Translations under genes and position numbers: made by a program | In this document: in pieces, positions 26,901-37,300 of the stretch | Position numbering within the stretch: position 1 is the first letter of the stretch | Layout: the number at the start of each line of letters is the position of its first letter | Notes under the pieces: generated by a model | What the model was told of the DNA's origin: nothing | Database searches by the model: none | What the model saw: the letters and a program-made list of their open reading frames with translations, nothing else | Origin: Chaunax sp. Z400 | Lineage: Eukaryota > Chordata > Actinopteri > Lophiiformes > Chaunacidae | Assembly: GCA_037577475.1 (NCBI GenBank) | Contig: CM075184.1 | Span: forward strand, 12,886,094-12,950,093 | Length of the DNA stretch: 64,000 bases | Direction of reading: 5' to 3'

Positions 26901-29900
26901 GTCCTGAGATGCTTCTGAAATACATCCCAGTACATCACTGGCCACCAGTCCACACGAGAAGCATTTCTGATATGTTGTCAAAATGTAACTTACAGTGAGC
27001 TTTGGAAGCAAAGCCTTTCTACCTCTTAATCAAATTGAACAGCCTCAATAATGTAAGAAAGATGGACAAGAGCTTTTAGTGGCCCAGATGTATTCAGACA
27101 TTTAGATGTCAAAGCATGTGAACACACACCAACACGACTTCTCTCCATACTTCACTCTGCAGGAAGAAAAACTAATGAGACACAGCATGAATTGAAAGTT
27201 TCACAACTAAATACAATTTTATGATTTTGGATCCTATAAGACTTGTCTAACATTATTTTTTAATTTGGGTGTGGTGAACTGCAATGTGTTTCCTTTTGGA
27301 CTGTGAACAGACAGCAGCTATGTGCAGTTCATGTATAGCATCTGTTGTAACATGCAGTAGTATAAAAGGCTGGTTTTAAAAGAGAAACCTTTGTTCAATC
27401 TTTGAATGTAGAACTCTGCTGTGTGACATTTCCGGTGCTTTCAAACGGACTCTTAGTTTGTTCCTTTCAATCTCTGCATCACACACACACCAGAAAATAC
27501 CACCCCTACTGATAGATGTGCTTACAGTTTCACATTTACTTGTTTGTCCCACTGGAAACAACAGACTAATGCTGTGTTACTTTCCTCGTTTCCATCTGCA
27601 AGTCTCCACTTTAAGCAAACGTAAGAAACCTCACATATAAACAGTAAAGGCTGCAAAAGTTCAGTCATGACAGACCAATCAATCACACCTCATGCAACAC
27701 TGAAAACACCAAGTGTAGGCTGAGGTGTTTTTTGCTTATTGTAAGCTGCAGATGTTTTTCAGTTCTTATATGTACTGCAGCTATCTGTTTCCCAGATAGC
27801 ACAGTGAAGACTCTCTTTTTGTAATTTTTCTTTCAGGAGGAGAGAAACAAACAAACCAGGAGATGTAAACGACTGTCAGCCCTTCAGTGAACTGTGTACC
27901 AGAGCAGACCTGATTCTGTCCTCTTCTTCTGAACCTCATGAAATGAAAACCTCCCTTTTGTTCCACTGGGACGTGGCAGGAGTTTTCTATGAATATAGCT
28001 TTCCCCACTCTTAATTATACAAAAAATATGTATGGTACAATGTCTCTTTGGTTTCGTGCACACAGTTTTAGTCACCCTGTTTATTTTTTTAAAATCCTTT
28101 ATGCAATCTTCAAATGCCTCTAAGATCATCTATGCCTGTTGTTCATTCACATTGGTGAGGGTATCTGTGTTTGGATGTTGGAAGTTGAAAATGACCTCAC
28201 TATACCTTCACTATTTTACTCTTTAATTCCATGTATCTGAGGACGACCAACAACACAGAACAGAACGACCTCAGAGACATGCAAGAACAACTGAGATGTG
28301 AGATGAGCGACAGGTCAGTGAGGATTTTCCCAAGCAGACATGTGGGGAGAGTCCTCATTGAGGTTGTGGAGGAAAAACTGTCGGTTTTCCTTGATAACCT
28401 TCAAAAAGAAAAGGGAGACCGCTAGTGGAGCCAAGGGAAAGAGCAGACACAGACGGAGAATGTTGAGAATCTGCATACACAGGCAGAACTCAGTGAGATG
28501 GTGCAGACAATTCAAAACAACCTTGAGCAGCAGAAACAGCAGTGCTATGAACTTAAATGGGATTAGGGGTGGAAGACCTGGAACACCTTGGAGTGGAAGA
28601 CCTGGAGAGTGATCTGGAGCTAGCGAAGGCTGAAGTCAAGATGCTGAAGATGACCCTGACCAACGTCTTCCAAAATCATGGAGATTTCCCATAAAGCCCA
28701 GCTGGATGCATCAATTGCAGAGATTGAAAAATTGCAAGCTGCTCTAAACAGGTCTGAGGATCAGTGCCTCCACCTCCAGCAGGAGAGAAATTTCCTGTTA
28801 GAAGAGAAGGAGAAATCCAGCAAAGTCTTTGAGGCTCTGATTGAGGCACGGAATCAGCAGTCAAACACCCTTAAGACAGCTCTGAAGGAAGCTGAGAATC
28901 GGTTGGAGAGCGAGAGAGTCAGATACAATGGTAGGAGGACAAGACATCTCTCCTTCAGGAGACAGAAGCTCTCAGAAAGACTCTGCTGAAGAAGGAAGAG
29001 GAGTTGAAGGAGAAGGAGAGCGCCCTGACATCCCAGCTGGATAAGACCCAGGGATCCAGAGCTTCCTACAAGGCTCAGCTGGAGGAGCAGAAAAAGGAAT
29101 GTAACACTTTTATGGTTGCTCTGAAGGAAGCTGAGAATCAGTTGGAGAGCAGTCAGATCCAATGGCAGGAGGACAAGACGTCTCTCCTTCAGGGCACAGA
29201 TGTTCTCAAGAAGACTCTGCGGCAAAAGGAGCAGGAGTGGGAGGATAAGGAGAGAGCCATGACATTCCAGCTGGAAGTTCTCGAGAGCCAGATCCAAAAG
29301 AAGAAGAAAAAGAAAAAATGGTACAGGAGATTGTTCTTCCGTTAGAATAGAAAAACACTTTATTAATCCCCCGAGGGGGAAATTCATGGTGTCACAGCAG
29401 CACGGTGTCCTTTGAACATGGAAAAAAGAGTAAAAAAAACGTTTGTTGTTGGGTTGTTTTGCATTTTCTTCCTGTCTCTACCTGTTAGTCATTATTTATA
29501 CATGCAGGTGATTTGCGGTGTATAAGTTGTTATTGTGTATTTGAAGCCCAGGGCTTGTTTTCTTTTTCTTTATTTCTTTGTTCTACTCTCTTTTTCTTCC
29601 TTTTCCATGTAATTAGTTCAGTTCACAGAGATTCCCAATGCCAGTAAGTGTTTTAGTGGTGCCTGAAAATTATATTTATTTTAGATTCCAGGCTATATGA
29701 TAAAAAAGTGTAACAACATGATCCAGGAACTTCCCTCTGGGTGGTCAGATGTATGGTGCATGGTGCATGAAACATTCATCACCTTATAGCCAGATCAGAG
29801 ATAAATACACAACCACTCCCATAATAAAAAAAAGCATTAAAACACAAGCAAATAAAAAAAATGGCTGAAAACACACCTCATATAGGTGTTATATAAGTGT

Positions 29901-32083
29901 ATATTAGTATCACGGCCCATTACACATGCTTGAGCTGATATCTGCATAAACAAGTTGCACCTGAAGGTAAACACTAGCATAATTGTCACTTAGACTCTGA
30001 CTTGTTTGCCTTGGAAAGTGGCTGAGTGAGTCAGTGACAGTGCTTTAATTTAATGGATATATTTGTTTTGTTCCACACAGATTGAAGAGCTGATTCAAAG
30101 GTATGAGTAGTATACACTCTGGATATCAAATGACATGTTTGATGAACCTGTGAACACCACTCACTGTGGTAATAGGATAATTACACTGTTATCAGAGAAC
30201 CTGGTTTAATAAAATGTACACATAAGTCAAAATATTATGAGACTTTGTGCAAACTTAATTCATTACTGTATTGCCAGTGCTATAAATGATACGCATTAGC
30301 ACACCTCACCCATGTATTTGCCATTATTATTAGTAATTTACAGTGTAATTGTGATTGAGCTACTGACTACTCTTTCAGAAATATGAAACCTTGCCGTGTT
30401 CTTACTGTGGTTTTACTGAATCATCCGTTTTCTAATGTTAATGAATCTGAATGGATTTAAACTTTTTCATTTATGACTTATGTTACTTTAATCGCCAACA
30501 AAAACAAAAACTTTATTTACTACCTCTTTACAGGTGACATCATGATGGAAGTTAGTAATGACAACTGCCGCTCTAGGACCTGATATCTCTGAGAGAAATA
30601 AAAGAATTTTTGAAAGACGGCTCCTCCAGTGGCTGAAAGTTACTAGAACTGGAATTAAACTATAATGTGTTATTCATGAGTTCATTGTGACTTCAGATAT
30701 CATAAACATACCCATCACCAGAGTTGGATTCAGTGACAGATGTCCTAAAACCTGGACAAATGAAAAAACTGTCTTGCACGTTCAGAAAACGCTGGTGATA
30801 AACCAACCAAACTTGACTCACTGACAATAAATCTCATGTAAAGCTTATTCAAACGGTGCTGACAAACCAAACTGACATGCCTGAATGAAACCATTGTCTC
30901 AGCATGTGTTTATATTGTTGGCAGGTTGCTTTATGAAGCACATCTGAAGGGTGCTGTGTGTTTGTGGATTGTAGACACAGTGCTGGCTCAGTCCTTTTTC
31001 TGCCAGCATTGCCAACATGTATCCCTGCCTCAAGCAATAAGGCCTGCAGCAAGTACAGCTTAAGGGACTTATAGCTGTGATGTCCCCACCTATATTCAGT
31101 GCAGTAATATGTTGTGTCTATATGTATCTTTGGATTGTAGAATATATACGTAGAGTTGTGAATTTGAAGCCCAGGGCTTGTGTTTTTTTTCTTTCATTCT
31201 TTGTTCTACTCTCTTTTTCTTCCTTTTCCATCTAATTAGTTGAGTTCACAGAGATTCCCAATACCAGTAAAGAGGATGCTTGAAGTAACTTTGGCTTTTC
31301 AAATCACATGGATGCTTTTCTCCAGCCTCTTCTAATATACTGCCCTATAGAAACGCTTTTTTTTTATGTCATGCCATACAGAAAAGTCATTTTTGTGCAG
31401 ATTAGTGGTTTTTGCCTTAGTGTTTACAAGTCAGAAAGTGTGAATGGTGAGACAGAGAACAAAAACAGACAGTACCGCGCGTGTCTATGTAATGCATTTT
31501 CCATGTTCCAGCTTTAAAGTTAGAGAAAACGTACTTTTACTAATTACAAGCACACCAAGCATAAAACCAGGACGCTTTATGGATGCACCAGTTTCACCAA
31601 ATAAAATGAAACTGTTCTCTTTTATTTTTGTACCCATACGTTACACACATTACGTTAATAGCCTATAGCGTTCTGAGGCGCAGGTTTGGACAGAACCATT
31701 GCACAATCAAGAATGACCCCGCGTCCAACAGAGCGTGCAGAAAAGAGTAGAAAGAAAAAAGTTGGACAGTCTAAAATAAGTTAATATATATCAGTTAATA
31801 TTTACAAATACACGTATAACCCACGGGTGAATCAAAATAACATTAAATAACGATAATTTTACCAAAACTCAAAGTGTTTGACACAACAGGTGTTATTCCA
31901 CTTAGGAGGATTGCGGACACACAGTCATCATTACGTAAAATCCTCTCAGACGATCTCCTGCCTCCAAATGAAAAATTCTCCTGTGGTGTGGAGTTAATTA
32001 GCAACTAAAACGCATGCTAAACTCCTACCTTCCACGATTGATGCTGTGACTGCAAGAAAAAGCAGAAAATTAAGCAATTCCAT
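5710..32083 (-). CDS. chrna7: Neuronal nicotinic acetylcholine receptor alpha7-type subunit (alpha7/alpha8/alpha11 group)
   Basis: Ten coding exons in perfect phase, 5' to 3': 32083-32029, 24984-24857, 22262-22218, 18694-18585, 15562-15483, 12486-12319, 12195-12001, 7318-7232, 6864-6755 and 6234-5710. They total 1503 nt, 500 residues plus stop (human alpha7 has 502). Exon 1 encodes a signal peptide (MELLNFLLFLAVTASIVEG). Ligand-binding residues present are loop D Trp73, loop A Tyr111, loop B Trp167, and loop C Tyr206, Cys208-Cys209 and Tyr213. The 13-residue Cys-loop runs Cys146-Cys160. M1 is about 228-250; M2 is about 258-278, with the GEK ring before it; M3 follows in exons 8-9 and M4 near the C-terminus. 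The protein should form a homopentameric, Ca2+-permeable channel. It is divergent just before loop C (VEVTGRINQRSYACC, where alpha7 has VGIPGKR), so it may be a fish paralogue (chrna11-type) rather than the strict alpha7 orthologue. Confidence 0.93.
7319..8860. other. Receptor intron 7, distal part, with interspersed repeat
   Basis: It contains a repeat at about 7905-8125 ('tttctagtctgaccacttaa', 'cagcattcacccgttcac', 'cctgtgctggggatcaaact') that is related to 41560-41840. An AT-rich block at 7705-7860 repeats 'ctgtaaatttactgtaa'-like words. No exon is seen. The rest up to the Tc1 relic looks like unique intron. Confidence 0.55.
8960..9560 (+). mobile_element. Decayed Tc1/mariner transposase relic
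   Basis: Broken frames on the plus strand match Tc1-type transposase in order. The block WRQITFSDKFRFNLHRADG is at about 9052-9108, followed by FGGGDMMWGAS near 9179-9213. The block HDNARPHVT near 9336-9363 is followed by LPWPGYSPDLNP near 9411-9446 and EHLWDVLD near 9451-9473. These are the DDE-domain blocks of the family. Stops (for example within 9219-9225 and near 9376) and frame changes show it is dead. It lies antisense in intron 7 of the receptor gene. I could not fix the terminal repeats. Confidence 0.88.
9600..11906. other. Receptor intron 7, proximal part; one interspersed repeat
   Basis: The segment 10335-10500 is a common teleost repeat ('ttacctccaccaaggagg', 'ggatttccacaaaatttag', 'tttggtgcagagccagat'). 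The rest holds no exon or RNA gene that I can recognise. Confidence 0.5.
11907..11991. repeat. (TG)n microsatellite, about 42 units
   Basis: An uninterrupted TG tract on the plus strand (CA on the transcribed-sense minus strand) starts only about 9-10 bases inside intron 7 from the exon 7 splice donor at 12000/12001. Confidence 0.98.
12487..15482. other. Receptor intron 5; one interspersed repeat
   Basis: No coding exon is seen. Segment 13855-13985 ('tatgctaagctaagctaagc', 'atacaaacatgaaaatagtg') is a fish repeat lying inverted relative to 21330-21485. A polymorphic-looking TATG/TG stretch lies near 13320-13350. Confidence 0.5.
16330..17620 (-). mobile_element. Truncated non-LTR retrotransposon (LINE), reverse transcriptase part
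   Basis: Minus-strand frames read in order through reverse transcriptase blocks. 'KVIPLFKSGN' and 'LTNYRPISVLPCFSKIFE' lie near 17600-17500. 'YGFVKTHSTYMALLELSDRI' follows, then 'GVFLDLSKAFDTVNHTILLS' near 17350-17290. Then come 'NFMLFADNKRYD' near 16920-16870 and 'CFLGILIDDKLSWRDQV' near 16840-16780. The C-terminal thumb and tail contain 'YCNIVWSSTFPTYLQK', ending near 16340. The order and motifs suit a Jockey-superfamily LINE (Rex1/Daphne/Crack/Nimb-like; clade not settled). There are several frameshifts, and the 5' endonuclease part is missing. It lies in receptor intron 4, same strand. Confidence 0.88.
17621..18584. other. Receptor intron 4, remainder
   Basis: Short open frames here show no conserved domain. 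I see nothing beyond intron sequence up to exon 4. Confidence 0.4.
20080..20580 (+). mobile_element. 3' end of a second LINE (L2/CR1/Rex1-like) with TGATTC tail
   Basis: The frame reads RNRLQRTVRTAEKIICSDLPS and then, after frameshifts, pieces resembling the C-terminal tail of fish LINE ORF2. A short tail ending 'gctgattctgattctatta' follows at about 20548-20566, typical of such elements. A hairpin MITE is inserted in it at about 20331-20425. It lies in receptor intron 3, antisense. Confidence 0.65.
20331..20425. mobile_element. Foldback MITE of Tc1/mariner type
   Basis: Two inverted arms face each other across a loop of about 20 bases: 'ctaccagtcaaaaatttgga' at about 20342-20361, continuing 'cacagttt', and its near-complement 'aactgtgtccaaactattga' continuing 'ctggtactgtacat'. 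The arms match about 28 of 30 positions. The arm word 'accagtcaaaagtttgga' is known from Tc1-like inverted terminal repeats in fish. Confidence 0.85.
21310..21500 (+). repeat. Fish interspersed repeat, copy 2 (inverted relative to 13855-13985)
   Basis: Words 'tatgaagctatagccagcag' and 'ttagcttagcataaagactg' mark a common teleost repeat. A second copy lies in opposite orientation in intron 5 at 13855-13985. Confidence 0.6.
22000..22110. repeat. Interspersed repeat with 'tttcggc...ccttcatcag' core
   Basis: The core 'gcgtttcggcttgtggcctt' followed by 'catcagggtc' is shared, diverged, with 53185-53220. This motif recurs in fish genomes as part of an interspersed repeat whose class I cannot name. 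Confidence 0.5.
22263..24856. other. Receptor intron 2
   Basis: Apart from a short (AATC)n tract near 24716-24740, I see no repeat, exon or RNA gene that I can name. Open frames of 60-80 codons here have no domain content. Confidence 0.4.
25475..25745 (+). repeat. SINE-like repeat, copy B (5'-truncated), with (AATG)n tail
   Basis: It matches copy A from 'ctgtctgcgtgggttctctc' to 'gtcagctgggataggctcca', then 'gatgagcggttacggaaaat' and about five GAATGAAT units. The tRNA-like head is missing. Confidence 0.85.
25790..26200 (+). repeat. Common teleost interspersed repeat (same family as 5030-5420)
   Basis: Words 'aaggaagaattgattaaatt', 'ctgggtctgtggattctgga' and 'agattcagattcattcatg' occur in the same order and spacing as at 5030-5420. 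It contains a run of nine G near 26082-26090. Confidence 0.65.
26201..28200. other. Receptor intron 1, middle part
   Basis: No recognisable exon, domain or repeat. The first part is typical unique intron. Confidence 0.4.
28231..29345 (+). pseudogene. Nested coiled-coil protein gene relic, opposite strand, in receptor intron 1
   Basis: Plus-strand frames give heptad-rich peptides: VENLHTQAELSEMVQTIQNN (about 28462-28521), LESDLELAKAEVKMLKMTLT (about 28605-28664), and AQLDASIAEIEKLQAALNRS (about 28696-28755). The longest intact frame is 29004-29345, ending in a lysine run followed by WYRRLFFR and a stop. Two units, at about 28880-28985 and 29118-29222, are about 80% alike (LKEAENxLES... and DKTSLLQ...), so the gene grew by tandem duplication with a period near 240 bases. 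In-frame stops at 28423 and 28564 and frame changes near 28569, 28678 and 28930 break it. Family unknown. Coiled-coil proteins with such repeats are common in fish predictions, but I cannot name this one. Either a pseudogene or a gene with unrecognised introns. Confidence 0.6.
29346..29440 (+). repeat. Retroelement 3'-end-like fragment
   Basis: The words 'aaaacactttattaatcccc' and 'gagggggaaattcatggt' match the tail found on many fish LINEs and SINEs. It starts directly after the stop of the coiled-coil frame. Confidence 0.5.
29538..29660 (+). repeat. Duplicated 110-bp segment, copy 1, with micro-exon-like core
   Basis: It shares about 90% identity with 31158-31272: 'tttgaagcccagggcttgt', a long pyrimidine tract, then 'agttcacagagattcccaat' and 'gccagtaagtg'. 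The pyrimidine tract plus 'ttcacag' and the 'gtaagtg' 15 bases later look like splice acceptor and donor around a 15-base exon. Confidence 0.7.
31158..31272 (+). repeat. Duplicated 110-bp segment, copy 2
   Basis: Copy of 29538-29660. The pyrimidine tract, 'ttcacag' and 15-base core are conserved, but the donor-like word is 'gtaaag', weaker than in copy 1. Confidence 0.7.
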
Positions 32084-32330
32084 GTTGATCCGAGTGTGGA
32101 GTGAGCCGTAGGAGGTTCCTCTTATATCGAGATCCCCAGGAGGAAGGAGGGGGTCCTCCGACTAAATGAATAGCAGCTGTCTGGACCGACAGCGATGAGA
32201 TTTGCTGCAGCATCAACACTCTGCGCTCAGTGTTGTCTCTGATTGAACCCACTCTTAGAGAATAACCAGTCAACATGAAGAAATAATTAAAACTTATGAT
32301 GTCCAAAATGTCTTTTTTGTACATTGTGAA
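32084..32330 (-). promoter_or_regulatory. Receptor gene 5'UTR and promoter region
   Basis: It lies directly upstream of the signal-peptide exon. It includes a GA/GC-rich block ('caggaggaaggagggggtcc' at 32138-32157). No TATA box at a firm position; the transcription start was not located. Confidence 0.45.
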
Positions 32331-34200
32331 CCATATGAATAAATACAGTTCCTAAATATCTTTTGTTTTTTTGTACAGATAGTAATTGTACGGTCCTGTA
32401 GGATCCCCAAAGGTCAAAAACTCAAGTAAGTCACCAATTAATTCAGGACACATCCATTTAGTAGCCCCTACCCCCACCCCCTATGGGCCCATTATGTGGG
32501 ATGCTGAAAAAGTTGCTCAGTGCCATAGAGCTACAAATTCACTTTTGCAAAGAGTGGGGACATCTTCTGTCTCCTGAACAGAATTACAACTGCATTTGAA
32601 TGTTGATGTACGGGAGAGGATTGGGACCATATGAAACAATTTTTTAGATTAAAGTCAGAATTCTGAGTTTTAACCTGTAAAGTTTTAAGATGTTTTAAAG
32701 ACCTGTAATTACCAAGCTGAGAAAAACAGCTTGGTGTTTTTGCAGATACTGCACTATGGCTTTGTAGGCCAGTATACCTCATTCACCTGGAAACACTTAA
32801 CAGGGTACTAAATTTACAGTGTAATATTAATACCCTCAAATGGTCACATTTGTAAAGTGGTTTTTAACGAATAACTGATTAGACAGTGAGCTTCAGTATG
32901 AATGTCACTCTGTTTGTCCTTCAGTTTTATCAGAGGAAATGACGTTACTTTTTACAACCAAACAAAACTGTCATAAGCTATAGTTTCAAAAGTGATAATG
33001 TTTTAATGCTATGCTTAGCTGCTTAAGATACAAATTAGGGTCCAATATTCAACATATTGCTGCACTTTTTACATTATTGGTACATGTGTCAATATTACAT
33101 CCTCACATGTTTCAGACTGCCTCTCCTGGATTCACATTGCTTCCAATACCGCTCATTAAAAGCTTGGGAATCATAGGTGACCCAACATTTCCTCAGGAGT
33201 GATTCCTCCACAGGCAATGAGCAATCATAAAATTGTTATTCTAGTAAAACGATGTCCACTATCTATGTTGAATAATCAATTGATGTAAAAGTTATATATG
33301 TTGAGATCAGTTAAAAGCTGCTAATGCATATGTGAGCTGGAGAGTTTAAAGACAGCTGACACTATACTGATGGCTCCTCAGAGACTACAGATCTGTTCTT
33401 ATGGATACTTTCAACTGAGATGCAGACAACAGATACTTGGCACAGTCTCGCTGGACTAATTGCATTCTCTAAGTACAAAACTGTACATCATAAAAGAACT
33501 GTTTTGGTTAAATTTACTCAGCTGTGTGTTTATTACCTTTTGTAAATAATGCATTCATTAAAGATGTTATGCCAATGTAGAGAATGAATACAAATATTGT
33601 GACTCTACAGACATCAATCATTTTAATAGAGACAAAAATTAGGTTGTGGAATTATCCAGAGGAACTGAAGGCCTTTTGGAACGTCCCAGTAAGAAAAGCA
33701 GATAAATAATAAAATCAATGAATTCCATTCAGCTGCTTCAGTTTCTGGGCCCTAGTATTCTGAATGGTGACTCATAGTCACACTGTCATGGTTTACTGGG
33801 ACATTTGAATAGAATGGAGCCATCGTAATAATTACTGTGCAGCAATGACAAGTCAACATGTCTGCTGTATAAAACCCTGTGTGTAACCAAAGACAAGTTC
33901 TTGATTTTTGCTTTCAAATGTTACTTTTGACAACAAACAAAATTCCATTCACCACCATTGTATTGGGGTGTAGCAGGAGTCTAAGGGATATCTCAACACC
34001 TCAAGGCCTTAAACTATGGCTACTCCAACCCCCATTATTACTGTAAGGAGCTGTATAATAGCTTTGTAATATTTGACTAAAATTAATTCATAATTTTTGA
34101 CAGTTTTAAAATGAAACATAAATTAATTCATTTCTGTAGCGCAGGTTGGCGTTTGGGAATTCAATTAATTTGCCTGCAAACCACCACCCTCTTCCGCTTC
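32331..34200. other. Divergent intergenic region between receptor gene and cln6
   Basis: About 1.9 kb without a gene. An AP-1-like word 'tgactcatag' lies at 33768. I see no repeat family that I can name. Confidence 0.4.
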
Positions 34201-34393
34201 TGAATCCTTTACTGCGATTTGATTGGTGGATTAGGCGGACGGGCGGGAACTAGAAGACAACCAGGAAATGAATTCGAGTTATGACAGAAAGATATTTACT
34301 TTAGTTTAATGCTGCAAACTTTACAAAATTTGGACCAGAGGGCAATAAAGGAGTACCTCTAACGAGATCAAAATACCGAACGCGTAACTGAAA
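34201..34393 (+). promoter_or_regulatory. cln6 promoter with inverted CCAAT and GC box
   Basis: An inverted CCAAT box (ATTGG at 34222-34226) and a GC box (GGGCGGG at 34241-34247) stand about 150-170 bases before the cln6 start codon. This is a usual arrangement for a TATA-less housekeeping promoter. Confidence 0.6.
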
Positions 34394-37300
34394 ATGCAGA
34401 CTGTACGAAAACGTCGAGGCACCAATTTACTCAAGCCAATACAAAACAGGTTTGTACACTTAACTTTAACATTTCGCTAAAGTTATTGCTGCCCTAGCCG
34501 CTGCATTGTTGTCAGAAATTCAGAAATGGTGGACCTCGTATTAGCTATTCTACTTCTTCGCCAGTATGCGTCCAGAAACTAATATTGTCTCAACTTCCGC
34601 TACTTGTTTGACAGTCACGTAGCTGTCTGTGGTTAATAAATGGGTACTGACTACATAAGCACTCCTGTAGCATGTGACCGATATAAATAGATGCCACCTC
34701 GCCGATGGTTATAGTTAAATAACCTTCCTCTTGTCCTAAGTCTGTATATTTCGCTGCCGGTTCCCAGTCAGGTGATGACTGGGGAGTCAGCACTTGTTCA
34801 CTTAATGCAGAAAGGCATTAAACTGCATTTTATTACACCCCAACAGAAGTTCTGCCATTATGTGTTATGGTGAGTTGTGGGTCTATGGATGCTGTTATTA
34901 GCTTAATTCCCCTCCTGGTTTGGTTTCTTCTGACCACACTATGCCTGGGGTGTATAGCTATTCATCAAGCTAAACACACTGTCAATAAAGGTTTAGCACG
35001 GCAGGACAACAGCTCTTTGACATATATCACTGGAAACTGTTGAAATACTGACACATTAATGATGTTTAAATCAGAAATGTAAGAAATTGCAAAGAATACT
35101 TGGTAAGCCTACTGCTACAGTAACATCCACCCATCCATCCATCCATTCATTTTCTGTAATCGCTTATCCTGTGCAGGCTTGTAGGAGGCTATAGCCTGTC
35201 CCAGCTGACATTGGCAGGAGGAGGAGGAGGAGTACACCCTGGACATGTCACCAGTTCATAACAGGGCCAACATATAGAAAGACAAACAAACATTCACACT
35301 CACATTCACAGCTACAGGCAATTTAGAGTCACCAATTCACCCACTGTATATTATATGTTTAAGGACTGTGGGAGGAAGCCAGAGTACCTGGAGGGAAACT
35401 TAATTCACAGAATTATAGAAGCTAGCAGTCAGTAATATTACTAGGGCTGCAACTAACTATTTTCATCTTTATTCTAGATGAATCTGAATTGTTTAGTCCA
35501 TAAAATGCAAGAAAGAAAAGAGTGAAAAATGCTCATCACAATTTCCCAGACCCCAAAGTGACATTTTAAAACTTATTTTGTCAGGGCAACAGTCCAAAAT
35601 CCAGACTCTTCATTTACTATCAGAAATGACAAAGTAAAGCGCAAATCCTTACATTTATAAATATGTAACAAACAAATGTTTGACATTTTTTCTTGAAAAA
35701 TGATTTAAACAATTTATTGACTGTCAAAATAGTCAAAAATCTTTTAATCGACTACTTAATTAATCGACTAATCACTTAATTTCTAAATTCAACTAAATCC
35801 AAAATTCCAAATACAAAAGAATAACCCCAATAATGCCTGCAAAGGACATCCAGGAAGTAGATACAAGATTCAAAATACACAGATCTGACACTGTAGTGGA
35901 CATCAGCCACTTAAAGATGCAGTATGTCAGAATTGGCCAACTGTTGAATTCATACTCCAAACAAAAAGGGGACAGCATATCACCAGAGTAACCACTAACG
36001 GATACTGACTGTCTCTGTCATTAGCTAGCTAGATCAGTCAGCAGTAAACTACTGATCATATTGGAATATTGTGGTGTGCAAGAAGAAAAAAAAACTTAAT
36101 GAGTTTATGATGGTATTTATATACTATGCCATGCAATTTTCCCCTTCTCCACTTAGTAACATTTTTCATACTACCGTATGCTAAAATAGATCAGCACAAG
36201 TGCAAATACATACAAAGAGTTTTTTTTTTTAGGTTTTCTTTTCTTTTTATTCTCATTAGAATTATGTAAATGAATTCTCTGTCTCCAAATCACTATTACT
36301 AAGGAAAGTGCTTTGTTACTTTTTTTGTATGAGGCTTTGTTCAAACATTTATATTAGTAATAACATGGATAATTTAAAGCAGCAAAGACAACCATGTGCT
36401 CTAACCTAAATTTACTGCCGTTGTAAACACCCTAGTAAACCATAGTTTACTACTGTATCCCAACCTGTCTATTAAACGCTCAACCTCTTTGCTTCCCTTT
36501 GCATTTGTAATGTTGCTTTATTACAATGACTTATCGTCACTGTAAATGTGTGTTGACAGCATTCCTGAAGTTCTGAAGGAAAATGGGCCTCAGCAGAAAA
36601 GGCAACACTTCCACTTTGACCTGTGGTTCTGTTTGACTCTGCAGAACTGGATACTGGACTTTGGAAGGCCAATTGTCATGGTAAGCAGGTTTAATGCATG
36701 TGTCACTTAATCACAGTTTGAAATAGTGCAGATAATTATACAATAGATGTTGAAACGCTGTTTCAAAATAGTTTCTGGTATCATATGTAATAGATTATTC
36801 TTCCTCTGGAGTGGTTTCCCCTGAACAAACCCAGTGCTGGAGACTATTTCCACATGGCCTACAATGTCCTAACACCATTCCTAATGCTCAAGGTAAGTCT
36901 TAACACAACAAAATGCTTTGGTGATTGTGAAAGAGACTAATGAATGAATGCAAAGAATATTCAGTATAAGACAATAAAGCTTTTTAAGCGAAAGAAGTAT
37001 TTTATAAAAGTAAATACAGAAATCAAAAAATGTCATTCATTTAGACCCACCTTGGTAACCACCAGAGCAAATCATATAAAGAGTCCATATCAACCATCAA
37101 CAGACAGATATTGATCCCAACATGGACAAAAATGCTGCTAGTGATAAACATTTTTCTATGACTAAAATTACTTTGCTCACCGTGGTATTTATGTGAGAAA
37201 TATAGAAAATATTTGTTTTCTGCAGTAAGCTAGATAACCTTAGATGCCATTTATGACCAATATTTACTGTTGCATATAGGTTATGCTGAAAGCCTTAAAT

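Larger units (their letters stand above)
34450..36559. other. cln6 intron 1
   Basis: It holds SINE copy C (35125-35400) and the 'gggctgcaactaac' repeat (35433-35785). An E-box-like GTCACGTAGC lies at 34615-34624, one half of a CLEAR-type site. Otherwise nothing recognisable. Confidence 0.5.

Noticed and set aside
5710..32083. Alpha9/alpha10 receptor identity
   Set aside because: The alpha7-type exon structure, GEKISLG before M2, and the C-terminal SAPNFVEA block with DF ending fit the alpha7 group; alpha9/10 differ in these.
32160..32200. REST/RE1 silencer near the receptor promoter
   Set aside because: Only a short partial match (ACAGCG); the other half-site is missing.
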